DNA of 64,000 bases from Actinomycetota bacterium (GTDB lineage Bacteria > Actinomycetota > Acidimicrobiia > Acidimicrobiales > AC-14), in the NCBI GenBank assembly GCA_005888325.1, contig VAWU01000017.1, positions 125,676-189,675 on the forward strand. Reading direction: 5' to 3'. The notes beneath the pieces are model-generated. The model was not told where the DNA came from and made no database searches. It worked only from the letters and a program-made list of their open reading frames with translations. The translations under genes and the position numbers were made by a program. How positions within the stretch are numbered: position 1 is the stretch's first letter; every line of letters starts with the position of its first letter. Shown here piece after piece: positions 43,276 to 50,747 of the stretch.

Positions 43276-44463
43276 ATGACGTCGCCGGCTGACGCGCACG
43301 AGCTCGTGACAGCCGTCGCCGGCTACGGCCTCCCGGCCGCGGGCCCGGCCGGCCGCGGAGGACACGACCACGTCCTGGGGCCGCCCCTCGTGCGGCCGCT
43401 CGACGCCCGGCTGCCTGACGGCGTGTGGACGGCGTTGCTCGCCCACTGCCGTAGCCAGCGGGTGACCGGGTTCCTCGCCCTCGCGGTGCGCGAGGGCGCG
43501 CTTCCCACCCGGCCCGACCAGGCGAAGGAGGCGGACACCGCCCACCGCGAGGCGATGAGCACGGTGCTGGTCCTCGAGCGCCTCCTCCTGGACACCGCGG
43601 ACCTCCTCACCGGGGAGGGGATCGCGGTTCGTGCGCTCAAGGGCTCGAGCGTGGCCCACCTCGACTACCCCGCGCCGGAGCTGCGGTCGTTCGGTGACGT
43701 CGACCTCCTCGTGCGCTCGGAGCAGTTCGACGACGCGGTGGCGGCCCTCGGCCGCGCCGGCCATCGACGCCGGTTCCCACAGCCGCGCCCGGGCTTCGAC
43801 CGGCGGTTCAGCAAGGGCACGAGCTTCGTCACCGACATGGGCACCGAGATCGACCTGCACCGCACGTTCGTCATGGGACCGTTCGGGCTCACTATCAAGC
43901 TGGACGACCTCTGGGCGCGTGCCTCGACGTTCTGCGTCGGCGGCGTGGCGCTGTCTTCGCTCGGCCGTGAGGAGCGTTTCCTCCACACGTGCTTTCACGC
44001 CTCGCTCGGCGACAATCCGCCCCGTCTCCTCGCCCTGCGCGACGTGGCCCAGGTCGTCCTCGGTGGGCGCCTCGACCTGCACCTGGTGCGAGCGCTTGCC
44101 GCCTCGTGGCAGGCCGACGCGGTGTTGGCCCGCGCTGTCCATCTCGCGTGGCAGGCCTTCGGCCTCGACGTCGCCGGCAGTCCCCTCGCGGCGTGGGCGG
44201 TGACCTACCGGCCCGATCACCACGAACGCCGGGCGCTCGCGGCCTACACCGACCCCCACGGTGGTTACTCGGCCCGGTCCGCCGCGGCGTTGCGCGCGGT
44301 GCCCGGCGTGCGCGGCAAGGCCGCGTACCTGCGCGCGCTCGCGTTCCCCGCGCGCGACTACCTCGACCCGAGGCACCGTGGTCGCGTCGACCGGTGGCGG
44401 CACGGAGTCGCCGCCATCCTCCGACGCGAGCGCTCGGGCCCGGCACGAACGGGCCAACCATGA
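43276..44463 (+). CDS. NTP_transf_5-type nucleotidyltransferase
   Basis: 395 residues. The motif IAVRALKGSSVAHLDYPAP, ELRSFGDVDLLVRSEQFDDA near residue 130 is the GxxDhDhhV nucleotidyltransferase pattern of PF14907. Later segments are SFVTDMGTEIDLHRTFVMG and LGREERFLHTCFHASLGD. The N- and C-terminal parts are helical. Family members occur in lasso peptide and related peptide-modification clusters and in cell-surface polymer loci, but activity is poorly known. It is followed by an HprK-like kinase (start overlapping its stop), a degenerate paralogue and a PqqD-thioredoxin fusion. Its ATG 43276 is very close to a GGAGG site, so a slightly later start is possible. Confidence 0.82.
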   Translation: MTSPADAHELVTAVAGYGLPAAGPAGRGGHDHVLGPPLVRPLDARLPDGVWTALLAHCRSQRVTGFLALAVREGALPTRPDQAKEADTAHREAMSTVLVLERLLLDTADLLTGEGIAVRALKGSSVAHLDYPAPELRSFGDVDLLVRSEQFDDAVAALGRAGHRRRFPQPRPGFDRRFSKGTSFVTDMGTEIDLHRTFVMGPFGLTIKLDDLWARASTFCVGGVALSSLGREERFLHTCFHASLGDNPPRLLALRDVAQVVLGGRLDLHLVRALAASWQADAVLARAVHLAWQAFGLDVAGSPLAAWAVTYRPDHHERRALAAYTDPHGGYSARSAAALRAVPGVRGKAAYLRALAFPARDYLDPRHRGRVDRWRHGVAAILRRERSGPARTGQP

Positions 44464-45380
44464 CGTCCGTGATCCGCACGCCACCCGTTCTCTCGACCGC
44501 GCGCCTCGACGCGCTCCCGTGGGCGCACGCGTCGGGTCCTTTCCGGGCGATCGCCCACGACTTCGTGGTGCGTACCTGTGACCCCGCCCTCGGCGAGTAC
44601 CTCGGAGCCGTGCTCGACCCTTTGTCCCTCGACGGACAGGCGGGCGACGGTCTCGACACCTCGCGCGCGTACTCGGTCCTCGACCGGGGGGATGTGACCA
44701 AGAACCGCTACGCGCTCTACTTCGGTCGCGAGCGGCTCGCCCTGACACCTTCGGGATCGTTCGTCGTCGCCACCTTGTTGTGGCACGTCAACCGTCGGGC
44801 AGTCGAGTCCGGTGACGGGTACGTCCTCGTCCATGCGGGCGCGGTGGAATGGGATGGGCGAGCCGTCCTGTTCCCCGCTCCGATGGAGTCGGGAAAGACG
44901 ACACTCGTCGCGGGCCTCGTGCGCGCCGGCGCCCGCTATCTCAGCGACGAGGCGGCCGCCATCGATCCCGAGACCCTGCGCGTGCACCCGTTTCCGAAGT
45001 CCCTCACCGTCGGCGCCGGGTCGTGGGAGGTGCTCGCCGACCTGACGCCCGATGTCGACCCCGAGGTCACCCGTCGTTATCTCCTCACCGAGTGGCACGT
45101 CGACGCACGGACGATCCGCCCCGACGCGATCGCGCCGCCGACTGCGCCCGCGTTCGTCATCGCGCCTCGCTACGAGCGTGACGCCGGCACCGCGCTGTCG
45201 CCGATGACCCGCGCCCAAGCGGTGATGGAGATGGGGCAGAACTCGTTCAACCTGTCGCACCACGGTCGACGAGGCGTCGAGGTGCTGGCCATGGTCGCCC
45301 GCCGGTCGACGTGTCACCGGCTCGTCGTGGGTGACCTCGACGTCGCGTGTGCGCTGTTGCGCGACGTACTCTCGACGTGA
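44460..45380 (+). CDS. HprK-like serine kinase family protein
   Basis: 306 residues. The P-loop in AVLFPAPMESGKTTLVAGLV (~140) and the following RYLSDEAAAIDPETLRVHPF (~160), where Asp and Glu occupy the positions of HPr kinase active-site acidic residues, place it in the HprK-like kinase family. These enzymes are found with PqqD and nucleotidyltransferase genes in lasso peptide clusters, where one phosphorylates a Ser of the peptide. It is cytoplasmic. Its neighbours in the run are that same kind, so a modification of a peptide or protein is suggested. ATG 44460 overlaps the nucleotidyltransferase stop. Confidence 0.82.
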   Translation: MTSVIRTPPVLSTARLDALPWAHASGPFRAIAHDFVVRTCDPALGEYLGAVLDPLSLDGQAGDGLDTSRAYSVLDRGDVTKNRYALYFGRERLALTPSGSFVVATLLWHVNRRAVESGDGYVLVHAGAVEWDGRAVLFPAPMESGKTTLVAGLVRAGARYLSDEAAAIDPETLRVHPFPKSLTVGAGSWEVLADLTPDVDPEVTRRYLLTEWHVDARTIRPDAIAPPTAPAFVIAPRYERDAGTALSPMTRAQAVMEMGQNSFNLSHHGRRGVEVLAMVARRSTCHRLVVGDLDVACALLRDVLST

Positions 45381-45381
45381 C

Positions 45382-45444
45382 ATGGACGGGCACGCCAGCG
45401 AAGCGGAGGAGCCTCGGTTCCTCGCGGACCCGCCGTCCTCGTGA
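45382..45444 (+). CDS. 20-residue ORF between the HprK-like genes
   Basis: ATG 45382, one base after the kinase stop, encodes MDGHASEAEEPRFLADPPSS then TGA. It has no clear ribosome site of its own but could be translated by coupling. It is acidic and Pro/Ser-ended. It might be a tiny peptide substrate or just an in-frame chance; kept because it lies inside the modification-gene run and fills the gap. Confidence 0.25.
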   Translation: MDGHASEAEEPRFLADPPSS

Positions 45445-45465
45445 CTCGACAAGCTGAACCGCCTC

Positions 45466-46302
45466 GTGTGGGCGGCCACGAGCACGTTCGATGTCGACGG
45501 CCTGTACCTGGGGGTGCGGTCCACCACGACCGCGGTCGACGACGTGCTGCGCGCCGCGCTCGCTGCGCATCTGGTCACCGACGTCGAAGCGCCTCCGAAC
45601 TACTCGGTGCAGCTCGGTGAGCCGTCTGCGTCCGGCGCCGCGACCGGCTTCCACTTCCTGTACCGCAGCTCGGCGTCGGTGGTGCGCACCCGCGACGCGC
45701 GGCGCGTCGTGCGCGGCCTCCTCACCCACCTGTCGAGCCATCGCGTCGATCCCGGTTCGGGGCTGCTTCGGGTCCACGGCGTGACGTTGGTGGCCGGCGA
45801 CACCGCCGTGCTCGCACCTGCGGTGCTCCGGCAATGGCCCGAGCTGATCGAGCGCCGGTTGAACGGGCACGGCTTGCGCTTCGCCGACACGCCCTGGGCG
45901 CTGGTCGATCCGACGCGGGCCGAGGTCGTGGTGCCCGAGCCCTCGCTCGAGATCGACTGGCAGGCGCTCGACCGGCTCGACGCGCTCACCGGAGGCACCG
46001 CCCGCCCCGACCCGCCGGTGGAGCCGGGACGGTATCCCCTCGTGGGCTGGGCGTTCTGGGTCGGCGCCGACGTGACCGGCCGGCTGTCGCGCGCGCAGGC
46101 GGTGATGCACGCGCTCCAGCTGACGATCGGTGCGCTCGACGGAGGCGGAGGACGCGGCGACGTGCAGCGTGCGCTGGACGGCCTCGCCGCGGTCGTGCGC
46201 GAGCTCGAGCCGGCGGCCATCGCGTGGAGCGACCCGACCGAGCTCGTGCACCCGCTGGCCGCCCTCGCGTCGAGCGCGGGCAGAGGCGGCGAGCTCGCGT
46301 GA
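45466..46302 (+). CDS. HprK-like paralogue with degenerate P-loop
   Basis: 278 residues from GTG 45466 (an in-frame CTG 45454 is possible). It aligns along its length with the preceding kinase: NYSVQLGEP/YSVLDRGD, LLRVHGVTLVAGDTAVLAP with VLVHAGAVEWDGRAVLFP, and GLRFADTPWALVDPTRAEVVVP with ARYLSDEAAAIDPETLRVHP. The ATP-binding PMESGKTT is replaced by AVLRQWPE, so ATP hydrolysis is not expected. It looks like a pseudokinase, perhaps a substrate-binding or regulatory partner of the active protein. Its stop overlaps the start of the PqqD-thioredoxin gene. Confidence 0.7.
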   Translation: MWAATSTFDVDGLYLGVRSTTTAVDDVLRAALAAHLVTDVEAPPNYSVQLGEPSASGAATGFHFLYRSSASVVRTRDARRVVRGLLTHLSSHRVDPGSGLLRVHGVTLVAGDTAVLAPAVLRQWPELIERRLNGHGLRFADTPWALVDPTRAEVVVPEPSLEIDWQALDRLDALTGGTARPDPPVEPGRYPLVGWAFWVGADVTGRLSRAQAVMHALQLTIGALDGGGGRGDVQRALDGLAAVVRELEPAAIAWSDPTELVHPLAALASSAGRGGELA

Positions 46303-47072
46303 TCCAGCCCGCCGAGATCGACCGCTTCTTCGTGCCCCGGCCGCGGGCCGACGTGGCGTTCGTCGAGATCGACGGCGAAGCGGTGATCGCCGCGCCCGAG
46401 GGCGACGACGGGCGGCTGCTCATCCACTGGCTCAACCCGATCGGGACGATCGTCTGGCAGTGCTTCGATGGCGCGGCGTCGCTCGACGAGCTCATCGCCG
46501 ACCTCGTCGACGCGTTCGGAGCCGACCCCGACGTCGTCGCCCACGACGTCGTCGAGCTCTCACGCGCACTCGGTCGGACCGGCCTGCTCGACGGCGTGAC
46601 CGCCCAGCTCTCTCTCGGCCGCGCGGGTGGCGACGGGTACGAGCCCGAAGGGTTGCCGCAGGGGTCGGAGGTCCCGCGGTTCTCGCGTCGCGACCTCGAC
46701 GGCCGCGACGTCGAGCTCGCGGACCTGCGGGGGCGCCGGCTGGTGCTGGTCAACTGGAGCCCGTCGTGCGGGTTCTGCTCCTCGATCGCGACCGAGCTGG
46801 CGTCGCTCCACGCCGACCTGCACGCTCAGGACACGGAGCTCGTGCTGTTGGCCTTCGGATCGGCGGACGACAACCGGTCGCTGCTGCGCGATGCCGCGCT
46901 GTCCTGCACCGTGCTGCTGCAGGGCGACGACGCGGTCGACCTCTTCCGCGGTCTGGGCACCCCCTGCGCCTATCTCGTCGACGAGCACGGGCTGATCGCG
47001 TCGGCGCTCGCAGTCGGCGCGAACCAGGTTCCTGCACTCGCGCGGCTCGCGGCCGGCCACGCCGGCCGGTGA
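46299..47072 (+). CDS. PqqD-like domain fused to thioredoxin-like domain
   Basis: 257 residues. Residues ~1-100 have the PqqD/RRE pattern (LNPIGTIVWQCFDGAASLDE, LIADLVDAFGADPDVVAHDV, VELSRALGRTGLLDGV), a small winged-helix that binds leader peptides of modified peptides. Residues ~125-255 are a TlpA/MauD-type thioredoxin with VLVNWSPSCGFCSSIATELA as active site (~150) and GTPCAYLVDEHGLI as the cis-Pro region. There is no signal peptide, so the thioredoxin part is cytoplasmic. The fusion suggests that a leader peptide is recognised and disulfides or thiols in the cargo are handled. The next gene encodes a 14-cysteine Tat protein. Confidence 0.83.
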   Translation: MIQPAEIDRFFVPRPRADVAFVEIDGEAVIAAPEGDDGRLLIHWLNPIGTIVWQCFDGAASLDELIADLVDAFGADPDVVAHDVVELSRALGRTGLLDGVTAQLSLGRAGGDGYEPEGLPQGSEVPRFSRRDLDGRDVELADLRGRRLVLVNWSPSCGFCSSIATELASLHADLHAQDTELVLLAFGSADDNRSLLRDAALSCTVLLQGDDAVDLFRGLGTPCAYLVDEHGLIASALAVGANQVPALARLAAGHAGR

Positions 47073-47099
47073 GGAGAGCCGGCCACGCCGGCCGGTGAG
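47052..47099 (+). repeat. 22-base direct repeat with internal palindrome
   Basis: A 22-base unit starting GCCGGCCACGCCGGCCGG occurs at 47052-47073 and 47078-47099. Each copy holds the inverted repeat GCCGGC-CAC-GCCGGC. The first copy includes the stop codon of the PqqD-thioredoxin gene. It could act as attenuator or terminator hairpins, or an operator before the Cys-rich gene. Confidence 0.8.
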
Positions 47100-47159
47100 C
47101 TCGCCACGGGAATGACGCCACTCGTATGCTGGAGGGGCACGCGAGGCGAGGGGACCGGC

Positions 47160-47594
47160 ATGCATGCCGAAGGTGTGGCGCGACGCGAGGTGCTCAAGCG
47201 GCTCGGTGTCGCGGCGGGCGTGGCCTGGGCGGCGCCGGTGCTCACCACCGTGCACATGCCGGCGAGCGCCGCCAATGTCGGTACGCCCAACCCGCAGCAG
47301 TGCGCGGGCGCGACGTGCGCGTCGTTCACGCCGTGCTCGACCAACATCGATTGTGTGTGCGGGAGCGTCGTGGGGGGCGGTGGTCTGTGCATTCCGGGCA
47401 GCACGGCGTGCGAGTCGCTCCCGCCCTGCGAGAACCTCGTCTGCCCGTCGGGAAGCGTCTGCAGCGTGGACAGCTGCTGCGGCGACCCGGTGTGCGTCCC
47501 GGTGAGCCTTGCCGCCCAGTGTCCGCCGATCTCCGCGCAGCAGACGGCGTCGGCCGCGCGCGTGCACGCGGGCGCCGGCACGTTCGGCGGCTAG
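47160..47594 (+). CDS. Tat-exported cysteine-rich protein
   Basis: 144 residues from ATG 47160 behind a GAGGGG site. A Tat-like signal (VARREVLKRLGVAAGVAWAAPVLTT in two parts, twin Arg at 8-9, cleavage near the ASA at ~38-41) is followed by a ~90-residue mature part with 14 cysteines (CAGATC, TPCSTNIDCVC, GLC, TAC, PPC, VC, SVC, DSCC, PVC, QC) and little hydrophobic core. Such proteins would be held by seven disulfides. A Tat route implies that some folding or modification happens before export. Upstream genes for a PqqD-thioredoxin fusion and HprK-like kinases make it the obvious cargo or substrate. No family is recognised. Confidence 0.75.
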   Translation: MHAEGVARREVLKRLGVAAGVAWAAPVLTTVHMPASAANVGTPNPQQCAGATCASFTPCSTNIDCVCGSVVGGGGLCIPGSTACESLPPCENLVCPSGSVCSVDSCCGDPVCVPVSLAAQCPPISAQQTASAARVHAGAGTFGG

Positions 47595-47614
47595 CTCAAC
47601 CAGTGCCGCCGCGC

Positions 47615-48181
47615 TCAGGCGGACGACGGTGCGAACGCGCCCAACGTGTCGCGCGTGAGCGCGTGATGTGGAGGTAGCTCGACCAGGCGCACGAGTTGTT
47701 GTGAGGCCCGCGTGCAGAGCTCGCTGTACGCGGGCACGGTCTCGCCGGTGAACAGTGTCGGCTGGGGCTCCTGGAGCGCGAGCAGCCCGATGCCGCCGTC
47801 GCCGTCACCGATGACGACGCCCTGATGCTCCTCGAGCAGGCCCACCGCCTCGGTGATGCGCGCCGCGCCGAGGTCGGGCACGTTGAGCCCGATGACGACG
47901 CTGCCCTCGTAGCCCAGGTCGATCCCCTGCTGGAACGCCCGCGCGTAGCGCTCGCCGGGCGACGCTCCGAGTTGAGGCCAGAGCCGGAAGCCCAGGGCGC
48001 GGGGCGTGAGGCTCGACTCCGCGTCGGGCGGGTGCACGAGCAGGACCCGGCCGACGCCGGCCACCTGACGCACCGTGTCGAGCGTGGCCGAGAGGAGCCG
48101 GAGGGCAACGGCGGGATCGTCGGTGAGGCCGGGGACGCCGTATGCAGGGTCGTCCGCCAGCACCATCAGGGCTGGTCGCAC
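47615..48181 (-). CDS. DUF2064/TIGR04282-type glycosyltransferase-like protein
   Basis: 188 residues from GTG 48181. GYEGSVVIGLNVPDLGAARI (~100) carries the nucleotide-diphospho-sugar fold pattern of the rSAM/selenodomain-associated transferase 1 family (TIGR04282/DUF2064), which resembles CofC and MobA nucleotidyltransferases. GDGDGGIGLLALQEPQPTLF (~130) is the second half. The DxD is not obvious, so activity is uncertain. It is convergent with the cysteine-rich gene (20-base gap). Confidence 0.65.
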   Translation of the reverse strand: MRPALMVLADDPAYGVPGLTDDPAVALRLLSATLDTVRQVAGVGRVLLVHPPDAESSLTPRALGFRLWPQLGASPGERYARAFQQGIDLGYEGSVVIGLNVPDLGAARITEAVGLLEEHQGVVIGDGDGGIGLLALQEPQPTLFTGETVPAYSELCTRASQQLVRLVELPPHHALTRDTLGAFAPSSA

Positions 48182-48255
48182 AACGCCGCAACCTAGCAAA
48201 CGGCGCGCGGTGGGCTAGAACGGGGACACCTCGTCGTCGCCGGACGTGAGGCACT

Positions 48256-48287
48256 ACGACGTTCAGCCGGCACGACGTTCAGCCGGC
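48256..48287 (+). repeat. tandem 16-base repeat
   Basis: ACGACGTTCAGCCGGC occurs twice without spacer, in the 138-base gap between the divergent DUF2064 and DUF3107 genes. It may be an operator for the DUF3107-ArsA operon or a slippage product. The rest of the gap shows only the GGGAGGAG ribosome site. Confidence 0.8.
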
Positions 48288-48319
48288 ACAGACGCTTGGA
48301 CCGATCGGGAGGAGCAGAC

Positions 48320-48556
48320 GTGGAAGTTCGGATCGGCGTGATCTACACGGCGAAGGAGATCGAGGTGGAGGTGACCGACGAGACCGATCGCGACGAGTTG
48401 GTGCGAGCGGTCGAGGCGTCGGTCGCGCAGGGGAGCGGCATGCTGTGGCTGACCGACCGTCGCGGCCGCAGGGTCGGCGTGCCCGCCGACAAGCTGGCCT
48501 ACGTGGACATCGGCGCGGTCGCCGGCGAGCGGCGGGTGGGCTTCGCCGCCCTGTGA
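48320..48556 (+). CDS. DUF3107 family protein
   Basis: 78 residues from GTG 48320 with a strong GGGAGGAG site. VEVRIGVIYTAKEIEVEV, DRDELVRAVEASVAQGSGM and LAYVDIGAVAGERRVGF match the actinobacterial DUF3107 family (TB9.4, Rv3208A). Its function is not known. Its stop overlaps the start of the first ArsA-like ATPase, so these are co-translated. Confidence 0.87.
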   Translation: MEVRIGVIYTAKEIEVEVTDETDRDELVRAVEASVAQGSGMLWLTDRRGRRVGVPADKLAYVDIGAVAGERRVGFAAL

Positions 48557-49503
48557 GCAAATCCCTGCTCGACCGCCGGCTCGTGTTCGTCACGGGGAAG
48601 GGCGGCGTCGGCAAGAGCACCATCGCCGCGGGGCTGGCGTTGCTGGCGACGCAGCGAGGCAAGCGCACGCTCGTCTGCGAGGTCGATGCCAAGGGCAACC
48701 TGGCCGACTTCTACGAGACGTCGCGCACCCGCTTCAAGCCCCGCGAGATACAGCCCGGTCTGTTCGCGATGTCGATGGACACCGAGGCATCGCTGCAGGA
48801 GTACCTGCGCCTGCAGCTCAAGCTGCCGGCGGTCGCGCGCATCGGGCCGCTCGCGCGCGCGTTCGAGTTCGTCGCCACGGCCGCGCCCGGGGTCAAGGAG
48901 ATCCTCACGACCGGCAAGCTGTGCTGGGAGGTCCGCGAGCGCCATTACGACCTGGTCGTGGTCGATGCCGCGCCGACCGGTCACATCATCGGCCAGCTGG
49001 CGGCGCCGCAAGCCATCAACGAGCTCGTGAAGGTGGGCCTGGTGCGCCAGCAGACGGGCTGGCTCATGGACATCCTCAGCGACCCCGTCACCACCGGGCT
49101 GGTGATCGTCACGACGCCCGAGGAGATGCCGGTCAACGAGACCATCGAGCTGTCCGGGCGGGTGCGCGAGGAGACCGACGTGGACCTGGCCGCCATCGTC
49201 GTCAACCGGGTGCTGCCCGAGCTGTTCAGCCACTCGGAGGAGGAGCTCTTCGAGCACCTGCGTGAGCCCGCCATGGTCGCGAGCCTCGGCGAGGTGGCCC
49301 GCGGCCCGGTCGAACCGATCCTCGACGCGGCGCGCCTGGCGGTCACGCTGCGCCGCACGCGTGCGAGCCACCTCGATCACCTGCGCGCGTCGGTCGACCC
49401 CGACCTGCCGCTGTTGTACGTTCCCTATCTGTTCACTCGCAGCCACGGGCTGCGGGCAACGCACCAGGTGGCAGACGCGCTCGCCGCGGAGCTGGGCTTC
49501 TAG
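48553..49503 (+). CDS. ArsA/Get3-like anion-transporting ATPase (first)
   Basis: 316 residues. The deviant Walker A FVTGKGGVGKSTIAAGLALL is at ~12, VCEVDAKGNLADFYET follows (switch I), and DLVVVDAAPTGHIIGQL (~135) is the Walker B/switch II. Actinobacteria often carry two adjacent ArsA-like genes (Rv3679-Rv3680), whose products act together in some redox or membrane-protein targeting function. This one lacks arsenite-binding cysteines. GTG 48553 overlaps DUF3107, and its stop touches the second copy's start. Confidence 0.9.
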   Translation: MSKSLLDRRLVFVTGKGGVGKSTIAAGLALLATQRGKRTLVCEVDAKGNLADFYETSRTRFKPREIQPGLFAMSMDTEASLQEYLRLQLKLPAVARIGPLARAFEFVATAAPGVKEILTTGKLCWEVRERHYDLVVVDAAPTGHIIGQLAAPQAINELVKVGLVRQQTGWLMDILSDPVTTGLVIVTTPEEMPVNETIELSGRVREETDVDLAAIVVNRVLPELFSHSEEELFEHLREPAMVASLGEVARGPVEPILDAARLAVTLRRTRASHLDHLRASVDPDLPLLYVPYLFTRSHGLRATHQVADALAAELGF

Positions 49504-50690
49504 TGCCCAGGCGTCAGAGCTCCGAGCGGGCGCGAACGCTCGAGCAGTTGCTGGCCGCCAAGGAGATCGTCATCTGCTGCGGGTCGGGTGGCGTCGGCAA
49601 GACGACCACGGCCGCGTCCGCCGCGGCGATGGCCGCCACGTCGCTCGGCGGCAAGGTCCTGGTGCTGACCGTCGACCCCGCCCGCCGCCTGGCCAACGCG
49701 CTGGGCCTCGAGGGCTTCGGCAACGTCGAGACGCTGGTGTCGCCTGAGGCGTTCAAGCAGGCGGAAGTCGACCCGCGCGGTGAGCTGTGGGCGGCGATGC
49801 TCGACACCAAGCAGTCGTGGGACGCCCTGGTGCTCCGCCACGCACCCGACGAGATCACCGCCCGCCGCATCCTCGAGAACCCGCTCTACCAGAACGTGTC
49901 GGGACGCTTCGTGCAGAGCCACGAGTACATCGCCATGGAGCGCCTGTACGAGATCCACACCGGTGGCACGTACGACCTGATCGTCGTCGACACGCCACCC
50001 ACCCGCAACGCCATCGACTTCCTCGAGGCGCCGGAGCGCATGGCCGACTTCTTCAGCAGCCGGCTGCTCCGCTGGCTCACCGTGCCCGCCCGCTCGCGTG
50101 TCATGAACTTCGCGACCCGTCCCTTCTACCAGATGGCCGACCGGATCCTGGGGTCGCAGTTCCTCGAGGACATCGCCGAGTTCTTCCTGCTCTTCCAGAC
50201 GATGTACAAGGGCTTCGTCGAACGGGCCGAGGCCGTCACCCGTCTCCTCCACGACCGGCGCACGACGTTTCTGGTGGTGACCACGCTCGAGGCGGCGCCG
50301 CTGCACGAAGCCGAGTTCTTCATCTCCGCCCTCGCGGGCAAGGGCTACCACCTGGGTGCGCTCGTGCTCAACAAGGTGCTGCCCGCATACCTCCTCGACG
50401 CGGACGCGGCGCGCGTGGCCGAGCGCTTCTGCGCCGAGGGGCCGGTGCTGGCCGAGCAGCTGGGCTCCCGCGAACCGAGCTCCGATCTGGGCGACCGCGC
50501 GCTCGTGGCGCGCGTCCTCACGGAGATCGGCGAGAGCTACCGCAACTTCGGTGTCGTGGCCAAGCGCGAGACCGAGCAGCGGGCGGAGCTGGCGTCTGTG
50601 CCCGACGTGGTGGCCACCGTGCCCTACTTCGAGACCGACATCTACGACCTCGGCGGCCTGCTCCGGCTGGGCGAGTCCATCTGGAAGTAG
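49503..50690 (+). CDS. ArsA/Get3-like anion-transporting ATPase (second)
   Basis: 395 residues. Deviant Walker A VICCGSGGVGKTTTAASAAAM at ~24, LTVDPARRLANALGLEGFGN next and LIVVDTPPTRNAIDFLEAPE near residue 160. The C-terminal part contains the long helical insertion typical of Get3-like proteins (FYQMADRILGSQFLEDIAEF, FFLLFQTMYKGFVERAEAVT), which in Get3 binds membrane-helix substrates. It is probably an obligate partner of the shorter ATPase just upstream. GTG 49503. Confidence 0.9.
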   Translation: MPRRQSSERARTLEQLLAAKEIVICCGSGGVGKTTTAASAAAMAATSLGGKVLVLTVDPARRLANALGLEGFGNVETLVSPEAFKQAEVDPRGELWAAMLDTKQSWDALVLRHAPDEITARRILENPLYQNVSGRFVQSHEYIAMERLYEIHTGGTYDLIVVDTPPTRNAIDFLEAPERMADFFSSRLLRWLTVPARSRVMNFATRPFYQMADRILGSQFLEDIAEFFLLFQTMYKGFVERAEAVTRLLHDRRTTFLVVTTLEAAPLHEAEFFISALAGKGYHLGALVLNKVLPAYLLDADAARVAERFCAEGPVLAEQLGSREPSSDLGDRALVARVLTEIGESYRNFGVVAKRETEQRAELASVPDVVATVPYFETDIYDLGGLLRLGESIWK

Positions 50691-50747
50691 GCCGGTGGCC
50701 GTGCCACCGGCAAGCTGTCCCGCCGCCACGCCGTACCATTCGACACA

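Noticed and set aside
43276-47594. A lasso-peptide biosynthetic cluster
   Set aside because: HprK-like, PqqD-like and nucleotidyltransferase proteins are shared with such clusters, but the asparagine-synthetase-like cyclase, the transglutaminase-like protease and a precursor are all missing.
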